Shown here one piece after another: positions 17,941 to 25,607 of a stretch of DNA of 41,763 bases (positions are counted from its first letter, which is position 1; each line of letters opens with the position of its first letter). The stretch is taken from positions 1-41,763 of the forward strand of contig CAZSVE010000020.1 in assembly GCA_964610175.1 (NCBI GenBank). Reading direction: 5' to 3'. The notes beneath the pieces were generated by a model. It was not told the DNA's origin. It saw only the letters and a program-made list of their open reading frames with translations, and searched no databases. The stretch comes from CAZSVE01 sp964610175 (GTDB lineage Bacteria > Pseudomonadota > Gammaproteobacteria > HK1). Made by a program: the position numbers and the translations under genes.

Positions 17941-18936
17941 TCAACGCGAACAATAATCCTGCTCCAAGAACCAATTCACGGCATCCGCCAATGCCTCGCG
18001 TGCCGGGCGCGATGAATATCCCAATGTTTGCCTCGCCTTGTCGCTGCTGAAGTACATGTGTTTTTTGGACATGCGCACGCCGTCTATGGTGGCGCGGGGT
18101 TCACCCCTCCGAGACAACCATGTCCAGGCCTCGCTGAGATAGGCGATCGATAACCCCACATTGTGAGGAATTTTTATCCTGGGGGCAGGACGACCGGTTA
18201 TTTGGGCAATGACGTGGAGGATTTCTCGCAAGGTCATGTCCTCGCCACCCAGGATGTAACGTTCGCCGATCTTGCCATGTCGTAACGCGAGCAGATGGCC
18301 TTTGGCGACATCGTCGACGTGGACGATATTGAGGCCGGTGTCCACATAGGCAGGCATGCGTCCACAGGCGGCGTCGAGAACAACGCGCCCGGTGGGAGTC
18401 GGCTTGACGTCGCGGGGTCCAATGGGAGTAGAGGGATTTACGATGATCACCGGGAGGTTGTATTTGTCGATCATGCGGCGCACGATCTCCTCGGCGAGGT
18501 ACTTGGATCGCTTGTAATGACCGATCATGTGGTCGAGGGCGACGGGGGTGTTTTCATTGCCGGGTGTGCCGTCGCTGTTTAGGCCGAGTGCTGCCACGCT
18601 GCTGGTGTAGATGATCCTGGAGACGCCCTCGTTGCTTGCGGCATGAAGGAGTGCCTCGGTGCCCTGTATGTTGGTGCGGTATAGGATTTCGCTGTCACGA
18701 ACCCATAGCCGGTAGTCGGCCGCGACGTGAAATAGTGTATCGCAACCCTCGATGGCACCCTTCAAGGTTTCGGGCTGCGTCAAGTCGCCCGTGACGATCT
18801 CGACCCCAAGGTCGCGGATATTGGTCAATATGCTTTGTGGTCGCACCATTACCCGGACGTAGTGACCGGCGTCCAGTAAACAACGCGCCACGGCGGATCC
18901 GACGAATCCGCTGGCACCGGTAACGAGTGTGGTCAT
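17941..18936 (-). CDS. hpnA: Hopanoid-associated sugar epimerase
   Basis: A 331-residue extended SDR protein. The N-terminal Rossmann motif TLVTGASGFVGSAVARCLL binds NAD(P). The catalytic YKRSK appears as GHYKRSKYLAEEIV, after YTSSVAALG. NPSTPIGPRDVKPTPTGR is typical of the HpnA subgroup. HpnA is encoded in hopanoid operons and thought to modify the sugar-like side chain; its precise reaction is unsettled. The ATG overlaps the hpnG stop by 4 bases (ATGA), so it is translationally coupled as the last gene of shc-hpnG-hpnA. Confidence 0.92.
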   Translation of the reverse strand: MTTLVTGASGFVGSAVARCLLDAGHYVRVMVRPQSILTNIRDLGVEIVTGDLTQPETLKGAIEGCDTLFHVAADYRLWVRDSEILYRTNIQGTEALLHAASNEGVSRIIYTSSVAALGLNSDGTPGNENTPVALDHMIGHYKRSKYLAEEIVRRMIDKYNLPVIIVNPSTPIGPRDVKPTPTGRVVLDAACGRMPAYVDTGLNIVHVDDVAKGHLLALRHGKIGERYILGGEDMTLREILHVIAQITGRPAPRIKIPHNVGLSIAYLSEAWTWLSRRGEPRATIDGVRMSKKHMYFSSDKARQTLGYSSRPAREALADAVNWFLEQDYCSR

Positions 18937-19673
18937 AGCACCTCATGGAAACATAGATCGAAGCCGCATAATTCCACGATTCCCCGAAGGCTTTGTTTGG
19001 CACTGGCAAAGGAGCGAATAAACCGGGGATAGTGGAGTACTTCGCGTGGTCTTTTCATCAGGGCGACGGAGAGCCCTCTCATGGAAACCCTGCCATACTG
19101 ATCCGATGCATCGATGGCGCTTTTGGGAATGTGCATGGCGGCAGTGTCGGATATGCTTCTGATGACCAGGAAAGGTTTCTTTTCCTTGCTGGCCACTGCC
19201 GCGATGGCGGCGCTTTCCATATCCACGGCCAACGCCCCCGTGGCTCGGTGTAGTTTTATTTTTTGTCGTGGACCTTGTTGCACCTCCCGTGTAGAGGCGA
19301 GGTTCCCATCATATATTTTCTTGTGGCCCAGCTTGTTTTTCAGGGCGGTATGCCAACGCTGGTCCACTTGGTATTGCCTTTTATCGGAGTAATCGATGAC
19401 AGCCACGGGCAATACGATGTCGCCGGGAACCAGTGCCGGATGCAAAGCCCCCGCGCTTCCCCAGGATACCAGGGCATCGACATCGGTATCGATGAGGGAT
19501 TGCGCCGCTCGCATGGCGTTTTTAGCGCCCATCCCGGCGTAATGGAGGAATGAATCTTCGGAGATGATTCGGTATGAGTCGGGGTCGATGTCTATCTTGG
19601 CGAAACATTTGGCCTCGGACGACAAGGCGGCGATGATCCCTATTTTGGCATTCAATGCGTAATCTTCCTTCAA
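18933..19673 (-). CDS. hpnG: Hopanoid-associated phosphorylase/nucleosidase HpnG
   Basis: A 246-residue member of the PNP/UDP phosphorylase superfamily. HpnG removes adenine from adenosylhopane during side-chain maturation. Visible landmarks: IGIIAALSSEAKCF, HYAGMGAKNAMRAAQSLIDT, VSWGSAGALHPALVPGDIV, and the substrate-binding GALAVDMESAAIAAVA with IRSISDTA. The start is uncertain: TTG at 19673 overlaps the shc stop by 4 bases, but TTG at 19655 has AAGGA in front of it at a good distance. No in-frame ATG exists nearby. It overlaps shc upstream and hpnA downstream, one operon. Confidence 0.92.
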   Translation of the reverse strand: MKEDYALNAKIGIIAALSSEAKCFAKIDIDPDSYRIISEDSFLHYAGMGAKNAMRAAQSLIDTDVDALVSWGSAGALHPALVPGDIVLPVAVIDYSDKRQYQVDQRWHTALKNKLGHKKIYDGNLASTREVQQGPRQKIKLHRATGALAVDMESAAIAAVASKEKKPFLVIRSISDTAAMHIPKSAIDASDQYGRVSMRGLSVALMKRPREVLHYPRFIRSFASAKQSLRGIVELCGFDLCFHEVL

Positions 19674-21649
19674 GAGGGATTGGGAGATATCGAACAGTCG
19701 TATCGGGCCAGCGCCCAGAGTGGAAAAAAATCATCATAACCGTGATATTTTAGATAAAACACTCGCGGGAAGCCGGGGGCGGTAAATTCCGGGTCGTGCC
19801 ACAGGCCATCTTCTCTTTGATGATGCAGGAGATATTCCATCCCCTGCTTTACCTCAAGGGAATTTACTTCGCCTGCTGCCATCAATCCCAATAGTGCCCA
19901 TGCGGTTTGAAATGCGGTACTGCGTTCTCCGATGCCTGCGAGTGTGTTGGTTTCGTACGAGTCGTTGCTTTCCCCCCAACCACCATCCTTGTTTTGTTTC
20001 GATTTGAGCCATGCGACGGCGCGCTTTATCATGGGATGCTCGACATCGACCCCGGCACTTTCCAGGGCTACCAGTACGGACCAGGTACCATAGATGTAAT
20101 TGGTTCCCCAACGACCGAACCAAGCGCCGAATTCCTCTTGCTCTTCTTGCAAAAACGCCAATGCCTTTTCGATGATCGGCTTGTATTTGTCATGATTGTA
20201 TCGAGACAGGAAGGTAATGCATCTTGCCGTTACATCGCTGGTGGGCGGATCCAATAATGCCCCATGATCGGCAAAGGGAATTTCGTTCAACAAGTAATGG
20301 GTGTTATCGGCATCGAAGGCGGCAAACCCGCCATTTTGCGATTGCATGCCGACGACCCAAACGGCGGCTTTTTCTATAGCACTTCCATAGGTTGCCGGAT
20401 CATGGTGATGCATGGCCCAAACGACTGCCGCGGTATCATCCAGATCCGGATAGTAGGGATTATGGAATTGGAATGCCCAACCGCCGCCCGGCAAATCGGG
20501 CCTTTGTATTCGCCAGTCGCCCGGCTCATCGGTAATTTGCTGGGTTATCAGCCAGTCACACGCCGCCTTTATCGGTTGGACGATTTCCTCGTCCTTGGTT
20601 TCCAGTAGCGCCAGCATCGCCAAAGCAGTATCCCAAATAGGCGATACGCACGGTTGACAGTAGATCCCTTCCTCACGCTCGATGAGCAACTTTTCCAATG
20701 CCGTCTTGGTCTCTCTTCTCAGGGGATGTTCTTTTTCATAACCTAACAGTTTCAACGCCTCGTGGGCATTGACCATGGCGGGAAATATGGCGCCCAGTCC
20801 ATGTTCACCATTCAATCTTTCGATAAACCATTCTCTAGCGCGCTTTATGGCCTTGTTGCGAACCGCCTTGGGCATCAATCCATCGAAGCGACGTGCGATT
20901 CGCTCCAGTATCAGGATAACCCGATTCATCCGGGAGCGAATGGGGAAATAGTTTTTCTCTTCTTCCGGATCTACCGTGAAGAGTTCCCGAATATGGATCT
21001 GGCCGGGATTTTCCGCTTTTGCCTTCAGGGTATACAAGATAGTCAATGGTACCAATACGGTACGGGTCCAATAGGACACCTTGTCGAGATGAAAGAAAAA
21101 CCATTTCGGTAACAGGACAATTTCAGCCGGGATATAAGGCACCCCCCGCCACGGTATTTGCTCGAACATAGCCAGCATCAGGCGCGTAAAGACATTGCAG
21201 CGGGATGCCCCCCCCTGTCTCAAGATGAGTTCCCTGGCCTTTTTCATGTGTGGCGCATCCGGGTCGTCACCTGCAAGCTTCAATGCATAATAGGACTTCA
21301 CGGTACAACTGATATCGGGAAATCCCTGGTAATAAAGCGGCCATCCCCCTTCCGGTTGTTGTTTCGAACGTATGTAATTCGTGAGTTTTGCTTGCAGTTT
21401 CTCGTCCACTTCACCCATGAAGTGCATCATGATGATGTATTCGGCGGGTATCGTGTCGTCTGCCTCCAGCTCGAAACACCAATACCCATCGGGGTGCTGT
21501 AGATCGAGCACGGCGCGCCTTGCCTTGTTTACGGATGTGCGTAGTGCGTCTTTCCATGGCAATTGGAATAACGGTTTTTCGAACGGAACGATTCGCTCGT
21601 TCGATTTCAACACCGCGTTTACCATTTCTTTCAGGGGTGGACGAGACAT
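19670..21649 (-). CDS. shc: Squalene-hopene cyclase
   Basis: A 659-residue class II triterpene cyclase, the usual length. It protonates and cyclises squalene to hopene/hopanol at the cytoplasmic membrane. The acid motif DLDD is at residues 402-405 (PDLDDTAAV). QW-type repeats are visible, for example QHPDGYWCFELE, KQQPEGGWPLYYQ, QSQNGGFAAFD, KQNKDGGWGE and QREDGLW. The tail HGYDDFFPLWALARY is typical. The start MSRPPLKEMVNAV is an ATG without a strong ribosome site, 23 bases from the tail of repeat C. First gene of shc-hpnG-hpnA. It defines a hopanoid producer. Confidence 0.97.
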   Translation of the reverse strand: MSRPPLKEMVNAVLKSNERIVPFEKPLFQLPWKDALRTSVNKARRAVLDLQHPDGYWCFELEADDTIPAEYIIMMHFMGEVDEKLQAKLTNYIRSKQQPEGGWPLYYQGFPDISCTVKSYYALKLAGDDPDAPHMKKARELILRQGGASRCNVFTRLMLAMFEQIPWRGVPYIPAEIVLLPKWFFFHLDKVSYWTRTVLVPLTILYTLKAKAENPGQIHIRELFTVDPEEEKNYFPIRSRMNRVILILERIARRFDGLMPKAVRNKAIKRAREWFIERLNGEHGLGAIFPAMVNAHEALKLLGYEKEHPLRRETKTALEKLLIEREEGIYCQPCVSPIWDTALAMLALLETKDEEIVQPIKAACDWLITQQITDEPGDWRIQRPDLPGGGWAFQFHNPYYPDLDDTAAVVWAMHHHDPATYGSAIEKAAVWVVGMQSQNGGFAAFDADNTHYLLNEIPFADHGALLDPPTSDVTARCITFLSRYNHDKYKPIIEKALAFLQEEQEEFGAWFGRWGTNYIYGTWSVLVALESAGVDVEHPMIKRAVAWLKSKQNKDGGWGESNDSYETNTLAGIGERSTAFQTAWALLGLMAAGEVNSLEVKQGMEYLLHHQREDGLWHDPEFTAPGFPRVFYLKYHGYDDFFPLWALARYDCSISPNPS

Positions 21650-21672
21650 TGTTTATCTACTTGATCGTATTA

Positions 21673-21786
21673 TCAATTTTCCTATTTCCCGCTCATCTTC
21701 GCGAGTGAGTCAGTTTTCACAAGACACCAATTTTGCCTCACTCGATGATACATCATGCCTTGTCGGTTCGAGGCGAAGCTTTGCTA
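21673..21786 (-). repeat. Dispersed repeat, copy C (full)
   Basis: Reverse orientation: tail TTTCCTATTTCCCGCTCATC next to the shc start, CTCAC-TCGCGAA-GATGAG hairpin, ACACCAATTTTGCC, central hairpin and head GAGGCGAAGCTTTGC. The tail lacks the usual AAAC (GAAATAGG), so it is a diverged copy. It occupies the shc promoter/leader region. Confidence 0.9.
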
Positions 21787-21803
21787 GAGATCCATATGGG
21801 AAT

Positions 21804-22172
21804 CTATCCAGGAACCGAGGTCGGGATTCCGGTTATGATTGCCGAGATCCCCATATTTTTTATATCTTCATCTTGTGACGTCTCTTTTCCCGTCACTCTG
21901 GAATACAGCGATTCAGGCGCAACATCGAAACCATAGTCCCAGGCGATCGTGGGCCAGGAATCCAGATAGAATTGCGAAAAACGAACCGGATCACGCGACG
22001 GTGCCGCAATTTCATATCGCCAGACGACGTCTCTTAGATCGACTTCCCCCGATTCCCCGGTATTGAATTTCAAGAATATCCTGAAATCTCTTATATAGCG
22101 CGCTTCTGATACGGAAATACACTCCGTTGTAGTCTCCTGGACAAGAGGTTCTATGGTATGAAATGTTTTCGT
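21804..22172 (-). pseudogene. DUF2442 protein with a lost start codon
   Basis: The frame KTFHTIEPLVQETTTECISV, then FNTGESGEVDLRDVVW, then PTIAWDYGFDVAPESLYSRV is a DUF2442 domain, usually encoded directly after DUF4160 and suspected of toxin-antitoxin-like function. The expected initiator position (ATGAAAACA) reads ACGAAAACA at 22170-22172 behind a good AGGA site, and no other in-frame start lies upstream of the domain. ATG of KFNTGESG (22073) would cut off the first third. So it is either inactive, initiated at ACG, or read through from DUF4160, whose frame it shares. The C-terminal extension SQDEDIKNMGISAIITG is unusual. Confidence 0.7.
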
Positions 22173-22175
22173 TTC

Positions 22176-22391
22176 CTACATTTCCAGAAGCTCGTTTTGG
22201 TGTAACTCTGCCCATTCCGCCACAAGCCCACGAACCTTGGCGGGAAGAAACCCTGAGATAATATTCAGGTCTTTTATATTCATGGATGCCCGATATTCGT
22301 TGTACCTGATATGAAAATGTGGTGGATTGTACTCGTCGAAATACATTGAAATAACGATTCCCAGAAATCTGGCTATTTCCGAAAATGTTGG
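22176..22391 (-). pseudogene. DUF4160 protein with a damaged start
   Basis: Frame PTFSEIARFLGIVISMYFDE then NPPHFHIRYNEYRASMNIKD and LPAKVRGLVAEWAELHQNEL is a DUF4160 domain (about 72 codons). The family starts MPTISEIARF; here the expected ATGCCAACA reads ATAGCCAACA, a one-base insertion that destroys the start and creates an in-frame TAG. GGAG lies at the right distance upstream, supporting the reading. The stop TAG at 22176 lies one codon before the mutated DUF2442 start. Confidence 0.7.
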
Positions 22392-22395
22392 CTAT

Positions 22396-22766
22396 CTTAT
22401 TAACTCCGAACAGAATTTTCTATGGCTTTCTTCCGAGATTTGCTGCCGTGATTATTACACCGGAGATTTCCTGAGTATTCTTGATTCCAGCATAATGCAA
22501 GGACAAGTGAATTTTCAGCGCATCTCTCGCAGCAGTTCCTTCACCTGTTTTTCAGTGGGAATATGATGCCCCCGCAGGGCAAACTTTCGGAAATTTACGT
22601 GTCCCCACGCTGTGCGCGGGAACGTAGATATCCCCTCACAACGTCGCCGACACCCCATTACTCGGCTCGCCATCGCCGGCCTTGTTCACCGGCCACGACG
22701 CGGAACTCTGGTCTTCGAAAACCCGGTGATTTCCAACCGCTAACCGAACCCATGAGGTAACGACAA
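22396..22766. other. Spacer with a gene-end remnant and a palindromic unit
   Basis: A minus-strand frame at about 22515-22610 reads KFALRGHHIPTEKQVKELLR then EMR and stop, looking like the C-terminal tail of a lost small protein. At 22601-22623 lies GTCCCCACGC-TGT-GCGCGGGAAC, an imperfect palindrome. No intact gene. Confidence 0.4.
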
Positions 22767-22946
22767 ATGCAGACCGCCAAACAGGAAGCCATTGAAGCCA
22801 TCCAGCGATTGCCAGATACGGTGGATACTGAAGAGATGATGTATCGGCTCTATGTGCTGGATAAAATCAGGAAAGGTCAGCAGGCCGCCGCTGAAGGCAA
22901 AACCATTACCAGCGAGGAGTTACAAAAGGAAATCGAAACATGGTGA
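22767..22946 (+). CDS. Small antitoxin of a RelE/ParE-type toxin-antitoxin pair
   Basis: A 59-residue protein (MQTAKQEAIEAIQRLPDTVD ... TITSEELQKEIETW), too short for routine ORF cut-offs. Its stop overlaps the toxin start (ATGGTGA, 22940-22946), the classic arrangement for a translationally coupled type II module. The sequence is helical and charged and resembles short antitoxins (Phd/RelB-like partners) that neutralise ParE/RelE toxins and bind their own promoter. AACCCATGAGGTAACGACAA precedes the ATG and contains the ribosome site GAGGT. Family inferred mainly from context. Confidence 0.82.
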   Translation: MQTAKQEAIEAIQRLPDTVDTEEMMYRLYVLDKIRKGQQAAAEGKTITSEELQKEIETW

Positions 22947-23242
22947 TTTGGTCATTACCGGCCAGAAATGATTTGAAAGCTATCCATGATTATATTGCCA
23001 AAGACTCGCCGTTCTACGCCAAAAAGACCGTGCAGGATATTCGGGAGAAAACGGATGCGCTGGATGAACTGCCCTGCAAAGGGCGCAAGGTGCCGGAACT
23101 GAACGAAGATGCCGTGCGCGAGCTGGGGCTGTATTCCTACCGGATCCTGTACGAAATCGAATCCGACGATCTCATTGAGGTGCTAGCCGTGATTCATAAA
23201 CGGCAGTATGTGGAAGTCGAGGATATTCCGAGGGACCAATGA
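22940..23242 (+). CDS. RelE/ParE-family toxin
   Basis: A 100-residue protein of the ParE/RelE fold: MVIWSLPARNDLKAIHDYIA near the N-terminus, the helix DSPFYAKKTVQDIREKTDAL, GRKVPELNEDAVRELGLYSY, RILYEIESDDLIEVLAVIH and KRQYVE. This fold poisons DNA gyrase (ParE) or cleaves mRNA on ribosomes (RelE). The length and the DDLIEVLAVIHKRQ ending favour the ParE branch. It overlaps the antitoxin by 7 bases. The pair lies inside the hopanoid gene block. Confidence 0.92.
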   Translation: MVIWSLPARNDLKAIHDYIAKDSPFYAKKTVQDIREKTDALDELPCKGRKVPELNEDAVRELGLYSYRILYEIESDDLIEVLAVIHKRQYVEVEDIPRDQ

Positions 23243-23247
23243 CGACA

Positions 23248-23316
23248 AAAAAGGAAAGACCTGACCCCGTAGTCGGCACTTTGGGTACCGACTACGGGGT
23301 CAGGTCTTTCCTTTTT
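23248..23316. terminator. Perfect 29-bp hairpin downstream of the toxin
   Basis: Arms 23248-23276 and 23288-23316 are exactly complementary, with an 11-base loop. The stem contains GGAAAGACCTGACCCCGTAG and ends in A5 at its base on one side and T5 on the other, so it could stop transcription in both directions. The AGACCTGACCCC core resembles REP-type palindromes linked to RAYT (Y1) transposases. No such transposase is in this window. Confidence 0.75.
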
Positions 23317-23476
23317 CCATCAACCTTGCCGAATCAGCTGCCCGGATAATTTTACTGACTCGCGAATAATGTAGCCGGAAATAGTCACGGAACCGATTGA
23401 AATACAACCAATACCGACCGCACTCAAGAAGGTAAGTATTGCTACGGTAAAACCCCTATGCAAACATGACAAGCTT

Positions 23477-23506
23477 CCAAACCTAGCGAAGCTTCGCTAG
23501 GTTTGG
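23477..23506. repeat. 30-bp perfect palindrome built on the dispersed repeat's head
   Basis: CCAAACCTAGCGAAG followed by its exact complement. The central TAGCGAAGCTTCGCTA is the head module of the dispersed repeat, here without middle or tail. It lies 28 bases before the PIN-module antitoxin and could act as an operator or a repeat remnant. Confidence 0.75.
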
Positions 23507-23533
23507 ACTTCCACACAACGGAGGAAACAGAGC

Positions 23534-23824
23534 ATGAGCATTCAGATTCAGCCCATGCAGCATCTGGTAGAGAAGATTCAGTCGCTACCACCTGAACGGA
23601 TCGCCGAGGTGGAGGATTTCGTGGATTTCCTAAAGCAACGCGCACAGACCAAACAGCCAACCCGGCGCGAACCGTTGGATTTTCCGGTGATCAGTGTGGG
23701 CCAGTGGCCCGGGGATTCGAGCTTACGCCGCGAGGATATGTATGGCGATGATGGACGAGAAGGCGTTGTTCGTCGATACCAACGTTCTGGTCTACGCCAA
23801 CGTTATCGAAACACCGTTTCATGA
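23534..23824 (+). CDS. Putative antitoxin of the PIN-domain module (VapB/DUF2281-like)
   Basis: A frame of 96 residues beginning MSIQIQPMQHLVEKIQSLPP then ERIAEVEDFVDFLKQRA, the LPPERxxEVxDFxxFL signature of DUF2281-like antitoxins. The later PGDSSLRREDMYGDDGR is a common ending in this group. A ribosome site (GGAGGAAACAG) precedes the ATG. The frame then runs about 83 bases into the toxin gene in another frame (EGVVRRYQRSGLRQRYRNT), which is unlikely to be native. A small indel may have removed the normal stop near 23758. Confidence 0.75.
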   Translation: MSIQIQPMQHLVEKIQSLPPERIAEVEDFVDFLKQRAQTKQPTRREPLDFPVISVGQWPGDSSLRREDMYGDDGREGVVRRYQRSGLRQRYRNTVS

Positions 23825-24185
23825 ACAGGCGCTGACGGCGATCAACGCCGTTCACCAAGCTGGCCGGACAATCTGGATCAGTCGTCAGGTCATCCGAGAA
23901 TACTTGGTTACCATGACCCGGCCTCAGGCCTTCGAGAACCTGCCCAAGACCACAGTGCTCGAACAAGTCGGTCAGTTCATCAAGCGCTTTCAGGTAGCGA
24001 ACGATACCACCGCCGTTACCAGCCAACTCATCGAGCTGATGGAGGATTTCCAGATCGGCGGCAAGCAGGTACATGATGCCAATATCATCGCCACCATGCT
24101 GGCTTACGACATTCCTTCCCTACTGACTCACAACACCAAAGCTTTCGAACGCTTTGGGGAGGTGATCAAGATTGAGGGGATTTAA
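23742..24185 (+). CDS. PIN-domain toxin (VapC-like ribonuclease)
   Basis: A protein of 147 residues from the ATG at 23742, behind GAGG. PIN domains cleave RNA with a cluster of acidic residues. Here LFVDTNVLVYANV holds the first aspartate; REYLVTMTRPQAFENL, KQVHDANIIATMLAYDIPSL and THNTKAFERFG hold the later acidic positions. Alternative ATGs at 23748 and 23751 are possible. It forms a module with the frame just upstream. Together with the ParE pair and DUF4160/2442 it separates shc from the squalene synthase gene. Confidence 0.88.
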   Translation: MAMMDEKALFVDTNVLVYANVIETPFHEQALTAINAVHQAGRTIWISRQVIREYLVTMTRPQAFENLPKTTVLEQVGQFIKRFQVANDTTAVTSQLIELMEDFQIGGKQVHDANIIATMLAYDIPSLLTHNTKAFERFGEVIKIEGI

Positions 24186-24446
24186 CCGAATTTAGCAACC
24201 TTTTTACTTTAGCTGGCCCGAGGGGCGGAGGGCAGGATGTCTGGAGTAACGGCTGTGGTTGGAGCGGGCCGGTTATCGCCGGTACCGCCGTTAAGGTCAG
24301 GGTTATGGAGAGATGTTTGGTGATTACAGCTGAAGTGTTAGTTGATTTAAAAGCGAAGCCTCGCAGATGCGGTGCTTTTCGCATCAGTTGAGCCATTCGA
24401 CTTTAGAATGTTTCGGTAAATTCAAATTTGTATCGTTTCCACCACA

Positions 24447-25502
24447 CTAAATAGCACCCTCAGGCGCATTCGGCAAACCCTTTGCCAGAAGCTCGAATAG
24501 CCAGCGTGCACGCCGGTTGCCGCCAACCACCAGTTCCGTCGCCGCAATGACGGCCTTCAGACTACGGCGGGATATCTTGACCTCTCCGCCCGATTGAAAA
24601 TCCCGGTGCTTATCGATGTTGCGCAGCGTCAACAACGCCATCCCCAAGGCCCAGAAACAGAACCTGCGTATCCCTTTCTCCTCGACTGGTATCAATAGCG
24701 TGTATTGCAATGCTCTGCGCAAATGGTTCGATGCCACGCCAATCAGGTTGCCCATCCCGGCCAGGTAACAGCTATCGTTTCTATGATCGGGAATCTCCTG
24801 TAGATCGAAGGCACACTTCGAAAAGACATCTCTTGGCAGCCAGCAAGCGCCCCGTTGCCTGTCATCCCAGATGTCTTTCAGGATATTGGTCATTTGCAGT
24901 CCTTGCCCGAAAGATACCGCGAGTTTCAGCATCTCTTCCCGATTGCGCGCCATTTTCCGCGAATATTCACTGAATAATTCCGTCAACATGATGCCGACGA
25001 CACCGGCCACGTAGTAACAATAATCGCCCAGTTCGGCGATATCGCGCAGTCCATTCAGGCTTTGCTGTCTTTGATAATGCACCATCCCGATGGACATCTC
25101 TTCGACGCAACGCGCGATTGCGCGGCGTTGCGATGCGGTAAAGCTGTGCGTCAAACGAATGACCCGCGCGGCATTGCGGATCAAATCCCGCTCGGCCTCG
25201 GGGGTACTATTCGTCAGGGCGGAAGAGAGTGTATTGGCAAAGGTATTTGCCGAGGCGTTCCCTTTGACCACATGGATAAAATCGTTGGAGAATTTTTGCT
25301 TTTGTTCGATGGTCAGATAGGGTTCGTCTTCGATGGTGTCGCAGGTTCGGCATAGCAGATAGGCATTTCCCACCTGCAATCGTAGCCTCTCCGGCAACTG
25401 TGGAATGGTCAGCGCAAAAGTACGCGACACGCCTTGTAGACTGTAGGCCTGGTAAGCCTCATCGGTCATGTCGGCGGTATCTTTCGCTATCCAATGTGGC
25501 AT
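24447..25502 (-). CDS. Squalene synthase (squalene/phytoene synthase family)
   Basis: A 351-residue prenyl synthase. It should condense two farnesyl diphosphates head-to-head and reduce the product to squalene. Both Mg2+-binding aspartate motifs are present: DTIED (55-59) and DIWDD (210-214, in TNILKDIWDDRQRGACWLPR). YCYYVAGVVG (161-170) is characteristic of squalene synthases rather than HpnC/HpnD. A typical eukaryotic-type C-terminal anchor is missing. It would supply substrate for Shc, 3 kb downstream, replacing the three-enzyme HpnCDE route, none of whose genes is here. ATG start; ribosome site weak. Phytoene synthase is less likely because of the YVAGxVG motif. Confidence 0.88.
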   Translation of the reverse strand: MPHWIAKDTADMTDEAYQAYSLQGVSRTFALTIPQLPERLRLQVGNAYLLCRTCDTIEDEPYLTIEQKQKFSNDFIHVVKGNASANTFANTLSSALTNSTPEAERDLIRNAARVIRLTHSFTASQRRAIARCVEEMSIGMVHYQRQQSLNGLRDIAELGDYCYYVAGVVGIMLTELFSEYSRKMARNREEMLKLAVSFGQGLQMTNILKDIWDDRQRGACWLPRDVFSKCAFDLQEIPDHRNDSCYLAGMGNLIGVASNHLRRALQYTLLIPVEEKGIRRFCFWALGMALLTLRNIDKHRDFQSGGEVKISRRSLKAVIAATELVVGGNRRARWLFELLAKGLPNAPEGAI

Positions 25503-25552
25503 GTTTTTTTCGGGATTTTATCGAGTACCGGGTTCGATTTCGGTGTCGGATT

Positions 25553-25586
25553 CCATTGCGAAGACGAGCGGGGAATAAACGAATAT
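25553..25586 (+). repeat. Dispersed repeat, tail fragment K
   Basis: TGCGAAGACGAGCGGGGAAT followed by AAACGAATA, between the squalene synthase start and the hpnH stop (21 bases away). One extra G in the tail. Confidence 0.75.
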
Positions 25587-25607
25587 CGGGTACCTTCGAG
25601 TATGGGC

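Noticed and set aside
22601..22623. CRISPR-repeat-like unit GTCCCCACGC-TGT-GCGCGGGAAC
   Set aside because: Only one copy, no spacers and no cas genes. It resembles isolated palindromic intergenic units, so no array is called.
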